A program made the position numbers and the translations under genes. The notes below the pieces were generated by a model. That model saw nothing but the letters and a program-made list of their open reading frames with translations. It did no database searches and had not been told where the DNA came from. Of a stretch of DNA of 64,000 nt, positions 24,560 through 37,669 are shown piece after piece (positions within the stretch are counted from its first letter, which is position 1; the number at the start of each line of letters is the position of its first letter). This DNA comes from Jacaranda mimosifolia (taxonomy: Eukaryota; Streptophyta; Magnoliopsida; Lamiales; Bignoniaceae): the NCBI GenBank assembly GCA_018894105.1, contig CM032121.1, forward strand, positions 2,357,507 to 2,421,506. The letters are read 5' to 3'.

Positions 24560-24990
24560 GCGTTATATTATTTGGGGCACCCCCAACCCGAGCGGATTCA
24601 TGAGAGACTCGAAATCTAGGCCCTTCGTGGTCTCAAGATCCGACGAATATGGAATTTCCACCTAGAAATCGTACTAAAAGGACACTTTGGCATCCATATA
24701 AAGGAAAAGACAACACAGTAATAGAGTGTGATATCTTGACTTACTTCATTTAAGTTCTCATTCTAGTTCTTGAATTCTTGTTGATTTCCCAACGATACAC
24801 TAATTTAGGTATTAGAGGATCTTAGTTGAAAACAATCTTAACTAACCTGACGTGTGCACTTGTGATCAGGTTGGAGATTTGTATCACTAATGCAAAGCGA
24901 GATCATAGACAAGGTCATTTCCAGAAGGCCAAGTTCGTGAGGTGTCCTGTAAATCTTGAGACGCATTACTACCACTACTTTTGATAGGTT
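24560..24990 (+). mobile_element. Degraded LTR fragment (Gypsy-like), probable relic
   Basis: Higher GC than the flanks, a TATA-like CATATAAAGG near 24696, and downstream a region whose order mimics the R-U5 part of the intact LTR at 40200: CTAATTTAGGTATTAGAGGA here against CTGACTTGAGCGTCGGAGG there, then CTAACCTGACGTGTGCACTT against CTAGCCTAACGTTTGCCTT. No matching partner LTR or internal domain is present in the window. A solo or truncated LTR is likely; the borders are guesses. Confidence 0.45.
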
Positions 24991-25276
24991 GTTTCTTTAA
25001 TTCTAATACATTAGATTATACAAAAGAAATTCTCGGATATGCGAGAATTTTTTATCAAAATATAACTATTTTTTTTTTCATTCACAAAAAGTTAAAATAA
25101 ATCATGAGTTTTAAAATCAATTGCAGCTTAGTCCCTCACTCTTAAAAATTGAAGTAATTAAATTAAAAATTAAAATATAAATAAATAAATTTCTATTTAA
25201 TTTAAAATTCTTAGCCCTATTAATAACTTCATCTAAAATACAATAGGAATAGTTGTTTCCTACTGCTCATGTCATA

Positions 25277-25306
25277 TGTGTGTGTGTGTGTGTGTGTATG
25301 TGTGTA
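25277..25306. repeat. (TG)n microsatellite
   Basis: TG dinucleotide run with one interruption. Confidence 0.85.
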
Positions 25307-25856
25307 TTTTTAAAATTTAAATCTTTTGTATCTTTAAGAAAGTATGAAGATAGTAGTAATAAGGTCATGTCAATAAAAGTTAAAGTAATCAATAATAGTA
25401 CTTAAATAACAAATGGAAAGTCACGCAAATATATGACAAAAAATAAAATTCTAGGCCCTCAATTATTGGTCCCACTGACTAGACCATCAAAAAATCATCA
25501 TGAACTAATAATTCCAAAAATAGTTCTGTCTAAAATACTTGATTTTTAAATTTAATTTATATCATCCTGGCAGTTAGTTGTCACCCAATACTTTACTCTA
25601 ATCATTATACTAAAAAAAAAAAAAAAAATCATATTTTTAAGTTTGGACTTTAATTTCATACCCATTTTGATTTGAATTATCAATCCCAATAACTGTGCCA
25701 AGTTGCCAAGTGGGCCAATAACGAAGTTAAAACCCACGTTCCCAACTGTGGGCCGACAAAGCTTTTTTTATTTATATTTATTTTTTCTTATATGTTTTAA
25801 AAAATTACAAAATATTTTTATCAGTATTTTCAAAATTAATAAATTAGAAATATATA

Positions 25857-26325
25857 GGCAATGTTTGGTTATATTTTTGTGTGATTTTAATATGTGTTTT
25901 GAGAGAATGAATGTTGAAAGAGATATTGAAGAATGTGAAAGTTGTGTTGGAAAATGTAATGAATTTTCAATTATGTGTCAGGGAATAATTAAAAATTAAT
26001 TTTAGAGAATTTTGGTATATTTGTTTATGTTTTGGGGGGATATATTTTTTACTGTAACAGTCAAATCAATATTTTTTTGTTAGATTTTTGGGATGAAAGT
26101 GTAATTGAGTGATTATTTTAGTATTAGAATAATAAAAAAATATATATGATGTATATATATAATATGTATGATATATTGAAAAATGTGGAAGTTTTTGGGA
26201 TAATGAACGATAGGAGAAAGTATTTTGGAAAAATCCTTTTTAGTATTTTAGAGGAAAAATGAGGGTATATTTGGTTATGTTTCCCCAAAATAATTTTATT
26301 CTGGAAAACGTAACTAAACATTCCC
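25857..26325. mobile_element. Non-autonomous TIR element (family 2), uninterrupted copy
   Basis: 469 bp with ends GGCAATGTTTGGTTATA and CGTAACTAAACATTCCC. The interior matches the copy at 2264-3067 throughout, and it serves as the empty site for the family-1 insertion in that copy (around GGAATAATTAAAAATTAA). The overlapping short ORFs are not genes. Confidence 0.8.
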
Positions 26326-26933
26326 ATAAAATTTCTATCTTTTCAATTTAATACAAAATATTGGCGGGGACTCAAAATTAAGAAGTAAAAAATAAAGAAT
26401 ATTTATTTAGTAAAAGAGTAGGTTGTTTTCAGCCTTTGATATTGACTTGTCCCTTTCTTGGCTGCCAAGTACAGCATTCTTTTTAGGTGCTCCTCGTGAT
26501 CTTTGAACAGTGTTGTTCTTCTTTTGCATATCTTTCAATTATTATTTGTTTATCTTACATTTGAAGTATCCTTATTTTAGGTTGAGGTAGCAATTAAATT
26601 AGTATGATTCATGATTTTCATCAAAAGAATATGAGTTTCATGTGTTTGCGATTTTGTGAAACAGTCATCTTTATGATAAAGGGGCCCATCTAATTATTAT
26701 TTTGATGGGAATATTCATTCTTTAAATAATAGTTATAATTTGAATAGAATATTTAGCAGTATTAGAAGTTTCTATAATTACGATCAGAGCAAACATTTTG
26801 TAACAGTGAGAGATTTCTAAGATAACGCCTAACAACATTACTTTGTTGATAAGCCTACTCTTATTTTTGTTCAAATATATATATATATATATGCTTAAAA
26901 CTGTAATTTTATCTAATATATGTCTGGTACAAT

Positions 26934-27332
26934 CACTACAAAAAAGATAAATTAGTGACAAAATAATAAGTGATTATATAAAAATTATTATTGATTATAT
27001 AAATTAAGTAACAAAAGATTTTATTTCGCTACTTTAATGATTTTTATAAACTAAATAGTAATAAGAATAGTGTTTAAGTTATCACTATTGATAAATATTT
27101 ATTATTATTAGATTGTCACTATAGGATTGTTACTAATTGTTAATGATGACAACTTAAAGTATTGATTTTTATCACTATTGAGTTATATTGTAACACAATA
27201 AAAACTATTAGTACTTAAAAAATATCATTAGTGCCAAAATAAAAGCTACTACCACTTAATAAATGTTATTAATGATAATTTTTAAATTATTAATTATTAT
27301 TTTGTCACTAAAATTATATATTTTTTTTAGTG
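26934..27332. mobile_element. CACTA-like MITE
   Basis: 399 bp beginning CACTACAAAAAAGATAAATT and ending TTTTTTTTAGTG, i.e. CACTA-type inverted ends. The 3-bp flank AAT is duplicated (26931-26933 and 27333-27335), the size expected for CACTA/EnSpm elements. The interior carries repeated GTCACTA and ATTGTTACTAATTGT motifs, as subterminal repeats do. No transposase. Confidence 0.85.
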
Positions 27333-28254
27333 AATTATAGAATGTGTCCAAAACTAACATGAAAATGGTAACACATTTCCCACTTAAGTATGAGAAATTC
27401 AACTTGTGGCCCTTAAGAAAGGCATATTAATTAATTTTAACAACACAAACAGATACATTGTACGCATGCTGCCTAATTGGTGTTTTGGAGACAGACTAAT
27501 AAAAAAACAAACTTCCAAAATTAAATATATATATTTTTTTGACACTTCCAAAATCAAATATTTAGATAGGAAAAAGGAAAAGAAAGAAAGGGTGTAATTG
27601 TTTATCTAATGCAAAGTCAATGTTTGTAATAGTTGAGCATTATGTGTGTTCTATAGTACAACTTACACACTCTAATATACAACTAATTATGGTACACCTC
27701 ATGTGTAATTTTTTATAATATGAAGCAAATAAAACTTTTGATTATATCTTATAATATTATGATTTTTTAATAATTTGAATATACTTACTTGAATTTTTAG
27801 GATAAATTAAAGGAGAAAGCTAAGATGAAATAAATAATTGAGGGAAAAAATAATTGGGGAGGAATAAAAGTTAGAGAGAGAGGAGAAAAGGAAAAACTAC
27901 ATCATTATTGTTTTTCAAAGAGGGGGTTCATTTCGTCAATTTATTTAAAAATTACCAAATAAGCCCTGATGCTTTATAGATAACTAGTTAATTGGCACGT
28001 TCGATGCATGTGTTAAAATTTTTTTAGTATAGCATAAATAAAAATATTTATTTATTTTTTATATCATTTTAATTTTTCAATAAATTTATGTATGAACTAA
28101 TAAAATATTATGATAAAATTATACTTATGCATTATAGAAACGGGTGAGTTGTAAATAGTTATACAATATTTAACGAAGTGAGGTATTTTTTAAATACATC
28201 ACTTAAAAATACATAAAAAAATATTTTATTAATAATATATATAGGTATAGATAA
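27333..28254. other. AT-rich spacer
   Basis: No supported gene or element between the CACTA-like MITE and the SINE at 28267. Confidence 0.45.
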
Positions 28255-28266
28255 CTCATCTCTAAT

Positions 28267-28387
28267 TGCCTAGTAGCCTATGGCCCAATAGCAGTAGTTC
28301 TCCCACATAATATGATAGGTTAGGAGTTCGAGTTCGAACGAACTCCTAATATGAGTGTGTGCGCGCGTATAAATTAAAAAAAAAAAC
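28267..28387 (+). mobile_element. Short tRNA-derived SINE (family B)
   Basis: 121 bp flanked by an exact 12-bp duplication CTCATCTCTAAT (28255-28266 and 28388-28399). The A-box-like region is TAGCCTATGGCCCAATAGCA and the B box is AGGAGTTCGAGTTCGAAC. The tail is GTATAAATTAAAAAAAAAAA. Family B copies share a GTGTGTATAAATAAATA-type end. Confidence 0.85.
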
Positions 28388-28751
28388 CTCATCTCTAATA
28401 TGCAAGTATAGAATGTGGAGTACATTACGCTGATAAATAAACTTAGGATGTTTTTACATGTATTTGAAGAAGTGAAAAACTATAGAGAAAATTGAAGAAG
28501 TAAAAAAGTAGTAAAAGATGGAAACATTTAAAAAATAGAAAAATAGGAAAAAGTAAAGTTGAAATGTTTAAGACAAAAATAGCTGAAAGACAACAATACT
28601 CCAAATGGGCTCCTTAATATTTATAGAAATACCAAAAAAAAAAAAAAAAGGAAAAAAAATTAAAAGTAGGAGCACCTGTTGCCAATACTTCAAATGCTAA
28701 ATGCAATTAAAAATTAAAAATCACTTGAAAAAAGTTATTAGTAGTCTTATT

Positions 28752-29368
28752 TAGGGGTGTTCGCGGTTCGGTTTGGATCGATTTTGGGACAAAAGCCAAC
28801 CGATCCAAACTATATAATGTATGTTGGATCGGTTTGAATCGGTTGGACTTTTATTGTAAATCTAATCCATTTTAAATCGGTTTGGATTGGATCGGTTAAT
28901 CGATTTTTCAATTTAAATATTTAATTGAAATATTTGACAAATTACTATTGATAAGTAAACTAATTTAATCAATCAATTTGTAAATTTTATTTAGCTATCA
29001 TATCACACTAATCTTGTGGAATTAAGTTAAATTATGTAAGAACACACAACTATAAAGTTATAAGTCCACAATAATTATCCCTATATATTTGATTTTTGAA
29101 AGTGAAAAAATCCTAGGTTTAGTTTATTTTAATTTATTTGTGTATTTTACAATTAAGATATATATATTTTATATTATTAGTATATAAATTTTGGTTCGGT
29201 TTGGATTGGATCGGTTTTTTAGATTAAAATCGAAAACCGATCCAATCCAATCGGTTTTAAGAAAACAAATCCAATTCAATCCAAAAAAGTTCGGTTTTGA
29301 TCGATTTTCGATTTTTTAGATCGGTTCGTCGGTTTTTTTTTGGATTGGATTGGATTTGAACACCCCTA
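28752..29368. mobile_element. hAT-type non-autonomous element, 617 bp
   Basis: Ends TAGGGGTGTTC and GAACACCCCTA form an exact 11-bp inverted repeat, flanked by an exact 8-bp duplication GTCTTATT (28744-28751 and 29369-29376). Subterminal regions carry many GGTTCGGTTTGGAT / CCGATCCAATCC repeats in both orientations. The minus-strand ORF inside is an artefact. Confidence 0.92.
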
Positions 29369-29376
29369 GTCTTATT

Positions 29377-31667
29377 TGATATCAAGGGTAGAAAACTTAT
29401 TGATTCACGATTTATCGGTTTAATCATTGACTGAAACATAATTGAATCATATTTTTTCATGTTTTATACATAATGTAAAAATTAATAAAATATCAAGAAA
29501 TTACATAAAGAGTCAAAACTATTAATTTCCATCCTTATAGGTGTGGAATAAGACTTCAATCTTGGGACCTTTTTTCTTCAATATTTTGACATTTAGACTT
29601 TGTAACTTGTACCTTAATACTTATAGAATGGACTTTAAGCAAAAAACCAAATGATTTTTAAAATATATCCAAATTAAAAGGGAAAAAAAAAATAAAAAAA
29701 AATAGACCTCTTCGATTCTAACAAATAGCAAGCGGTCCAACAAGTCAAACCATACATTCACCATTTCGAATAATTTTCCCAAAATAAGGCCGTTTTGGTG
29801 AGATTATCAATTTTATTTGAAACTACACCAAACAATGAGTCAGTCAACGTCTAACTGGTCGGATCATTCAATCTAAACCATTTTTTAAATCACCACTGAC
29901 ACTCGCTCTCGTATACAATATGTATATATACACATATAAGCATAAATATTCTACATATTTTATGTCCTAAATGTGCTTTTTGAGACATTAACTTCATTTA
30001 CACATAATCACTCGGCAAAATTGTTTTCATTAGTTTGTTTTTACATATAATATATGTAACAAGTCTCAATGTCGACCCTCAATGTCGGCCTGCAAGACAG
30101 TTGTGCACCTTTGTCGGCTGCAAAAGCCTCAAGAGAATAAATCAGATGAATTTAATAAAGTAATTAGGTAGAAAAAGACAATTACATATATGCATGCACC
30201 TTACTAAATTACTTCAATGAAAAGATTAATTAATTGAAAATCCCTTTGATTTTTTTTTTTTTTTCCAGATTTCTAAGGAAAGTATTAATTAACAGGCCAT
30301 GTGAAAGAGGGAAAGTGCAGAGTTTGTGTTCTCCTGATTATAAGTTACTTAGATGCAGAAAAGATTGGTCACATATATGTGTCCCCATAATTTGTATCCC
30401 CCTTTTTATACGTCAGTTTTTGTGACTTTCAACATTACTTTCAATGATGGCCATTGCGACTATGTGAATTAATTTTTATTGGTTAAAGAAATTTTTTGAT
30501 TCACTAATTTAAGGCAACAATCACTTTCTCTATATGGTCGAGATGTTTGGGCAAACACATGGATTTGTTAGTGCAAACATGTTCTTTGTTGGTCAGGTTT
30601 TGTACATGTCATGAAGCAATCGATTGTCCGATTTGAGTCTCATAGAGGATAGTTAGGAAATGAATAGGTTTATTTTGAAGGAGAATTAATGTAGATCAAA
30701 TTGGTTTTTTACATTAATGATATGTGGAGTCGTTCAAATTGATCTATATGGATTCGATTTATTTATATTTATTGGGTTGTTTCAAATAGATTCTGTGAAT
30801 GGGTCGAATAGTGAGGCCTAGTACCTAAAACAAAACAAACATTTATGGTCAGTTATGAGGTTCCCAATGAAAATTCTCTGATGACTAAATCAGTGGTTGA
30901 ATAAAAAGTTGGAGCTAAGGTCAATGAAAATTATAAGAAAAACTAGCGTGCCTAAGTTGTGTATTCATGAACTATTTATTGTAGTCAATATATGCAGTCT
31001 TCTCATATTATGTTTTGACAGACGGTTGAAATGATGCCACATGTACTCAATGAATAGTAGAAATTATGGATCTTACTCCAGGTCGTCCAGTCTGACATAT
31101 GAAAAAAGGATGCGGATTTCATTATTGTTATCATTACTTTGACAATAATATTCATTAGCCAATGAGTAAGATCTCTTTTTCCCTTATATAAGTACTAATA
31201 AAATGTAAACACTCCTTTGGGCATTCATGATGTGCAATAAGATCAACTATGATAATGATTTCAAGATGAGAAAATTTGAATTTGAACGGAAGATATAGAA
31301 TGGCTAAAGAATTAAATTTGTTGTATTTCTTTTTCGATGCCATCAAAATCAGATCATATTACTATAATATTATAACAACAAATAAAATTAATATTGCTAT
31401 AATTTCAAAACAATATCAACGAATCAACTATTGATTTTTTTACATATCAAAATATCTCTTTGAGTTCATGATCCTTATTGCCCTCTATGATTATGATTAA
31501 CCAAGCCAATGTGTTTGACACCAAGAGGTAGAGAGGGGATGATGATGAGGTTTTCAATCCCTCTCCATGTTGTTTGGTTTTACACAAGGGGAATGAAAAA
31601 ATCACTATCCCTTTCATTTGTTTGGTATGATTGGAAAATAGAAAGAAAGGTGACATTCATGTGTGAC
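29377..31667. other. AT-rich spacer
   Basis: No gene is supported. A small GC-richer patch at about 30073-30130 has no recognisable coding content. Confidence 0.45.
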
Positions 31668-31753
31668 TTTGCACACAATTCTTCCCCTAATATGAGGTAC
31701 ATGAACAATCTTTGCACATAATTCTTCCCCTAATATGAGGTACATGAACAAGG
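31668..31753. repeat. 43-bp tandem duplication
   Basis: Two copies of a 43-bp unit starting TTTGCACA (31668 and 31711) and sharing CTTCCCCTAATATGAGGTAC. They differ at one base in the shared core, so the duplication looks recent. Confidence 0.9.
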
Positions 31754-31870
31754 ATTGTGTTATCCCTCCTCTTTATTTTTTCCTTAGTATCTTTCTCCCT
31801 TCAACTAAACAATGGATGTATATACTTGGCTTTCAAATCAAAGTTGCAAAGAAAAATGAAGAAAAAGTTG

Positions 31871-32150
31871 TACTATAAAAATTAGTGATAAAATGGAAAG
31901 AAATAATTGAAAGTTTGTACTTGTTAATTCATAATTTTTATTAGTTTAATAGTGATAACAATAATTCTAATGGTCACAGATTATAATGATGATTTTTATT
32001 GTCACTATACATGTGTTACTAATTGTCAGTAATGATAATTTAAATGCAATTATTTTTACTATCAAGTCATACTATGATGAAATAAAAATTATTATCATTT
32101 AGAAAGTATCATTAACGACAAAATAAAAGTTATTGTTCAATAATATATAT
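31871..32150. mobile_element. CACTA-like MITE, degraded copy
   Basis: Starts TACTATAAAAATTAGTGATA and repeats the interior landmarks of 26934-27332 in order: TTGTCACTATACATGTG, TTACTAATTGTCAGTAATGA, AGTATCATTAACGACAAAAT. The right end is lost. Confidence 0.6.
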
Positions 32151-34893
32151 TATTCACTTATTCTTTTGCTAATGTATGTTGACATCTATATTTTTAGAAA
32201 TAATGAATACTCAACTAAAGAAAACGTTATAAATTGACACAATGAAATTCATTGAAATGTTTTGTGTTTGTTATTAATTATAAATTGTTTTGTCAAGAAA
32301 AATATAATGTATTTTTTCACAACATTTCTTGTTCATTTAAGCAAATAAAAATGTGAGTATTCAAAATTTAAAAACAAAAATTTCATCTCAAATGAACCCC
32401 TTGTTCTTCTTTCTTGGTTCGAAAGAGAGTCAGCCGACCAAAAAGCCAACACTAATTGGTGAACATGTTGCCGGGCATGGCCCCACAAATTGCCCTCAGG
32501 TTTCACTCAAGACAAGCCACGTGTAGAAAAAAAAAATCACAATTTTCATTATATGAAAAAAGAGAAAAATAGTGAATTAAAAAAAAAGAAAAAGAAAAAA
32601 TTATATATATCTAGATAGGAAAGCACACGTGTGGTGTCGGGCTTCAAGGCAAAACAGGGTGCTCGAGGGTCCTAGGTTTTAGGTTTTTGGGGATGTTTTT
32701 GGTTGGGCTGCTGCCGAAAATTACACATGCCTGTACATGTATTTATATATATAAATAATTGTGGTTAGAGAAATTAATTAATTGAACTTTATAAGTTGTT
32801 AGGAGGTATTTTCTGTTGTATAATTAGAATGGTTTATACCGTGCTAATGTTTAAATTCTTCGTCATATATAGATAGACAAGAGTTCTATATCTATATTTA
32901 AATTTAATTATTGCTATATGTAGTGGAGATGGCGTCTCAATGGGTGAAAATTAAAATTCAAAATTTTCTAGTCTTTAGTTAAAAAAAAAAACATATAATT
33001 ATTGTTTCTTACAGACGATGCGACCTAATGATGCTCGAATTAAAAGTTGAGCTTGATGATATTGTATTGCAAGTATATGAGATGAATAATTTTATTGTCG
33101 TGAAAAGCATTTCAGTGGGTAAGAGATAGAGAGGAGCTTATTAATTGTTTTAGAACCTTTATGTTATGTTTGGATCAAGGAAAATAGTGAAAAAAAGAGA
33201 AGGAGAATACAAAAGTATAAATATTAAAGCACATAGTTACATCATTCAAAGTGCAGAAAAGATTTTTCTTCGCATTTTTCATATTAAAATCCAAGAACCA
33301 AAGGTAGGGTTAATTTTTCTGACGTGGAATATAAACTGGTTTGGTTGTTTATATATCATGTCACTATTGAAAATCAAATAAGTTTTAAATAAGAATTAGA
33401 AATTATTAAATTTATGTAGATTACTATTTTTGTGTTGAAAAATATTGGCACATATTATAAAATTTAAGTCTCCAAAACACAAACAAGTAAGTCTTCACAT
33501 TATTTCAAGTTACTACTGAAATAATATCTTTTTCTCAAAATTACCCATTCTGGAAAATATATTACATATATATATACACACACACCAATCATTACAACTA
33601 CAAATATACACAAACAATTAATATAAAAAAATCAATTTCATCCTACTAGCCTCTACCATACAAAATCTAAGTGATGTGAAATGAACACTAAAAACGATTT
33701 CAACCCAAAATACTTTAAAAAATACCATATTTAATTTTTCATCTAAAATATTTTTCAACAACTCTTAAAAAAAATAATTAAATAAGCATCACATTTCCTA
33801 AATCTATTGATGAATTCATTTTTCCAAGATAAATACCTAAAAGAACCAATATGCAAATAAACAAACTCAAAGTGTTTCAAATTCTTTAGAAAGCTGATTT
33901 GACACTTTGTCAAAGCATGCAAAGTAGTATAGGAAATCATGGTCAATTATTTTTCCTTGAGACTTCATAAAGTTTGAAGAAATTTTATACTCTACATGTA
34001 GAATATATCAATAATGAAATTTGTTTTTTCTTCAAAGAATTAGGCAAATGGCAATGTCCTCAAGATCTTGGCTTGGCTTATTTTTCAATTGAAAGATTTT
34101 GGATATTCAACTCAAAAAGATCTTAATTTCTTTCACTTGCAAGAAATAGAAGTTTGGATTTGGCCCCAATTTCTCATTTTAGCCAAAGAATCATGGAAAA
34201 GGTTTTGAATACAATTTCAACCAATCCTCATATACTATACTTAGACATGCCCCATCCAACTCTATTTCCCTCATTTGTGGTGGAGAACTCTTTGCCGGCC
34301 AATGAAATCTAATTTAAATGGAAAAGTTAAGACATTATAAGTTTAAAATTTAAAATTTAAATTTCACTATACATGTAGGCATATATTAATTTACTTGCCT
34401 AGTAGTTGATTGATGATGGTTGATTCTTATAAATTATTGAGTTTATTTAACATTATATGTTACATAATGTAACTATGTAATGACCCATTTTATGCGCCTT
34501 TCCCCCACCTTTAGATTAAGATATCAACACGTGTGAAACAACGATTATATATTCTTCTCAAATTTTGATTTAATTTAGATTATAATGTTATCTAATTTTA
34601 TCTTATATTATAAGAGTCGAGTGACTAAAAATACTTATAAGTTGCTTTAATTTCTAACTTTCAGAACTTCTTTTTGTAAAATAAAATCCTCTGTCAATAT
34701 GTGGAGGTGGTAGAATATCTCGACATAATTGATCAGTCCCCATATTTGATGACGGTCCAGTCATCATCATAATATATAATTAAGAGATTTTGTATTATTC
34801 ATCTAATTAATTAATGATTTATTTTTAATTTTAGCTATAATTATTATTCAAAAAAATCTTTTTCCACTAATTATTCGCACATATTGCAATTAC
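32151..34893. other. Spacer with a GC-richer G-box patch
   Basis: Mostly AT-rich with no supported gene. Between about 32410 and 32720 the GC content rises, with CACGTG at about 32519-32524 (GCCACGTGTAG) and CACGTGTGG near 32626. No coding region or TATA-led transcript is evident there. (AT)/(AC) runs occur near 33565-33590. Confidence 0.4.
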
Positions 34894-34901
34894 CTCACAT
34901 G

Positions 34902-35179
34902 TAGGGACGGAGTTGGAAATTTTCATTATGAAGGGCGAAATTCGGAATTACCAAAAATATGATATATATTTTTTATGTCATCATATATACTAATCATTCA
35001 AAATCTGTAATTTCAAAACAATTGATACGATAAAAATATAGCATATTTTCAATAAATGAAAGGACAATTTTATAAAATGAGGAATGACAAAATTATAATA
35101 TTTTAAAATTTTCAATATAAAAAATCAAGTTTTAATATTTTGAGGGGCTGCCTTGTCAACCCCGTTGCATCCGTCTATG
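34902..35179. mobile_element. hAT-type MITE, 278 bp
   Basis: Ends TAGGGACGGAGTTGG and CATCCGTCTATG (imperfect inverted repeat), flanked by an exact 8-bp duplication CTCACATG (34894-34901 and 35180-35187). No coding capacity. Confidence 0.9.
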
Positions 35180-35716
35180 CTCACATGTAAATAGTGTTAA
35201 TCATAAATTAGAATTTAAAGACAAAATGACTGCATTAAATAATTAATTTTTTTTCCTTTCTTTCTTTACTTTCTCACAAGATTCCATTCTCTCTTTATTT
35301 TTTTAAAAACCAAGAACCCTCCTCCTTTACAATTCTTGAAACAAGTTGATTGGTTTCAACAAATTAACTGAAACAAGAATCAGGAATGAAATCAGAACGA
35401 TGACGTTTGACAATCTTCCTTTCTCTCATGCCTAACTATAAATTATTATAAATATTTTTCTGTAAATACCCCTAATAATGATTCACTTAGGGACTATAAA
35501 AAAATAAGCCAATGTGGAATGCATTTAGTTGGCACCACTAAGTATAGATTAAAGTCCTAAACCGATGATTTAGGCGAAGATTACGGAACCATTATTTGAT
35601 TAACAAATATTTTACTATATACTTTCCTTGTTGAAATTTTAAAAAAATTTCGATTCTATGAAAGTTTTTGAAAAACATTCCTATCTGCATTGACCATGAA
35701 AATACCAAATAAAAAT

Positions 35717-36052
35717 TAGGGGTGCAATTGAGCCGAGTCGAGTTAAGTTTGGGCAAAATTTTCGAACTCGAGCTCGACAAGTCTAAAATTTTAAGCTCGA
35801 GCTGGGCTCAATATGACTCGAATTGACAAATAAATTACAAAAAACTGTAGAGTGTGAGTTCGAACTCAAAATAAAAAAATAGAATATAATATATATTTAT
35901 TAATAAAATAAAAAATAATTTTTAATTATATACTGACTTACAAGCATCGAGCCTAAATACAGACGGTTCGAGATCGATTCGAATTAGAGTTTGAGCTTCA
36001 TTCAATTCGACTCAAGCTCCTCATGAGTTGGCTAGACTTGTTTGCACCCCTA
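35717..36052 (+). mobile_element. hAT-type MITE rich in GAGCTCGA motifs
   Basis: Ends TAGGGGTGCAA and TTTGCACCCCTA. Flanks ATAAAAAT and ATAGAAAC match at six of eight positions, a decayed duplication. The interior (GAGCCGAGTCGAG, TTTTCGAACTCGAGCTCGAC, AAAATTTTAAGCTCGAGCT) is the same sequence as the reverse complement of 58442-58841. Confidence 0.8.
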
Positions 36053-36114
36053 ATAGAAACAGTAAAAATTAAGTCATGTTAATAGTGGGGACTTATATTA
36101 TACTGGTACTATGT

Positions 36115-36219
36115 TGGTGATCATTTACCCTACTGGCATTAGTTTCATACATATATGAGGTTAGGGGTTGAACTTATCGAATCTCGAATGTGCATGTGTA
36201 TAAATAAATAAATAAAAAA
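36115..36219 (+). mobile_element. Short tRNA-derived SINE (family B)
   Basis: 105 bp with B-box-like GGGGTTGAACTTATC and the tail GTGTATAAATAAATAAATAA. It is flanked by a 19-bp duplication, TATTATACTGGTACTATGT (36096-36114) and TATTATACCGATACTATGT (36220-36238), with two mismatches. Confidence 0.8.
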
Positions 36220-37669
36220 TATTATACCGATACTATGTATTCCACACCATTTAATATTTTTATATTTAAATGATACAAGATTTTATCTGATATTGAGGAG
36301 TCGAGTACTACAAGAAATAATTCATAAGCCACGTCTTCTTTTTATTCGTTAAATTATTTTTTTAAGATAAAACTCCTTAATATCACTTGTGGATAAAATA
36401 ATATTTTGACACAATTAAACATTTATATTTAAATCAGACGTCGAATCATGATCATCAGATATGTATAAAAGAGATTTGCAAGAATCTCTATTCTCAATTT
36501 AATTGCCTCTAGTTTTGGCCAATGAGTACACATGAAAATATCTTGCCCTATTAAAGTTTCTTAAAGTCTGCATTAAAATAGACGAAACTGCAGAATCTCA
36601 TACTTTAATTTGTATGGTGTAAGGAAATTATGGTGAGAATAATTGGGTCTACAAAATAATATTTTCAAAAGGTTCCCTTTGATTATTCTGGTAGTTATAT
36701 TATCACTGGGGATCTTTGTTTTCACATTGTAATAGTAATCTTAAACTTTCCCTTTCTAAGAAAATCAACGTAAAAAGATTCTTCATTTTAAATTAGTGTT
36801 TTATGCTATATTTCACATTGTTGAAATACAATGAATGTACGTTTCCTCACTTTATTAATCTATTCATTCATTTGAACATGTGTTAATAAGTATAAAATAT
36901 AAGATAGAATTGAAGTGGAGATTCCAAAACACATAATTAACCACCTCGAGATATATATTCAAAATAATGTGGGTATATTGCATGCTATTTTAACTTGAGT
37001 TCTAGAGTAATTTTTCGAATAGCTCAGATCAGATTGGTTCCCTAATAGTCTAATCGATCCACAACAGGTTCAGTTTTTGAAAGTGCAAATAAGATTAGGA
37101 TTGATGCAATGGCCTAAGGAAATTCCTCCAACATTTAAGTCAATGATCGGTTCAAAATAAGTAATATTTATAAAAAATAAGTGGATAATGTTGGAAAAAA
37201 TGTGGATAATTTTAATAAACAATTAAATAATGAAGTATGTTTAGAATAGTGTCTTTTATCAAGTAATTTGTCAATAAGGTGGCTTAATTTAAAAAGTTCA
37301 AATTTAAAAAAAAAAAAATTAAAATTTTAAATTTCTCTCAAAAAATCTAAAAAGTTCACATTTTTTTAAAGCGTTGAAATTGATTTTCAAATTGAATCGA
37401 ACTGAGTATTGACCTGAGCAAATTGCGGTGCGGAGTAATTTTTTATGTGCATAATTAATCATAAAGAAAAAGATTTATGTGCATAAATGATACCACAATT
37501 TTTTATATAAAAGATTACATACTAAAGTTCAGTATCAAATCCAGATAAGACCCATTTGATAATAATTATTATTACTTTGCCACAAATACTGGTCCTATTA
37601 TAATTATTTAATAATGAGAATGACTAAGATTTTAATAAGTTGGTTCTATTATTCTTCAGCAATAAATAT

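Noticed and set aside
28741..29380. CCGATCC/GGATCGG-type repeats considered as a CRISPR-like or regulatory array
   Set aside because: The repeats are irregular, in both orientations, and lie within a bordered hAT element; this is a plant nuclear sequence.
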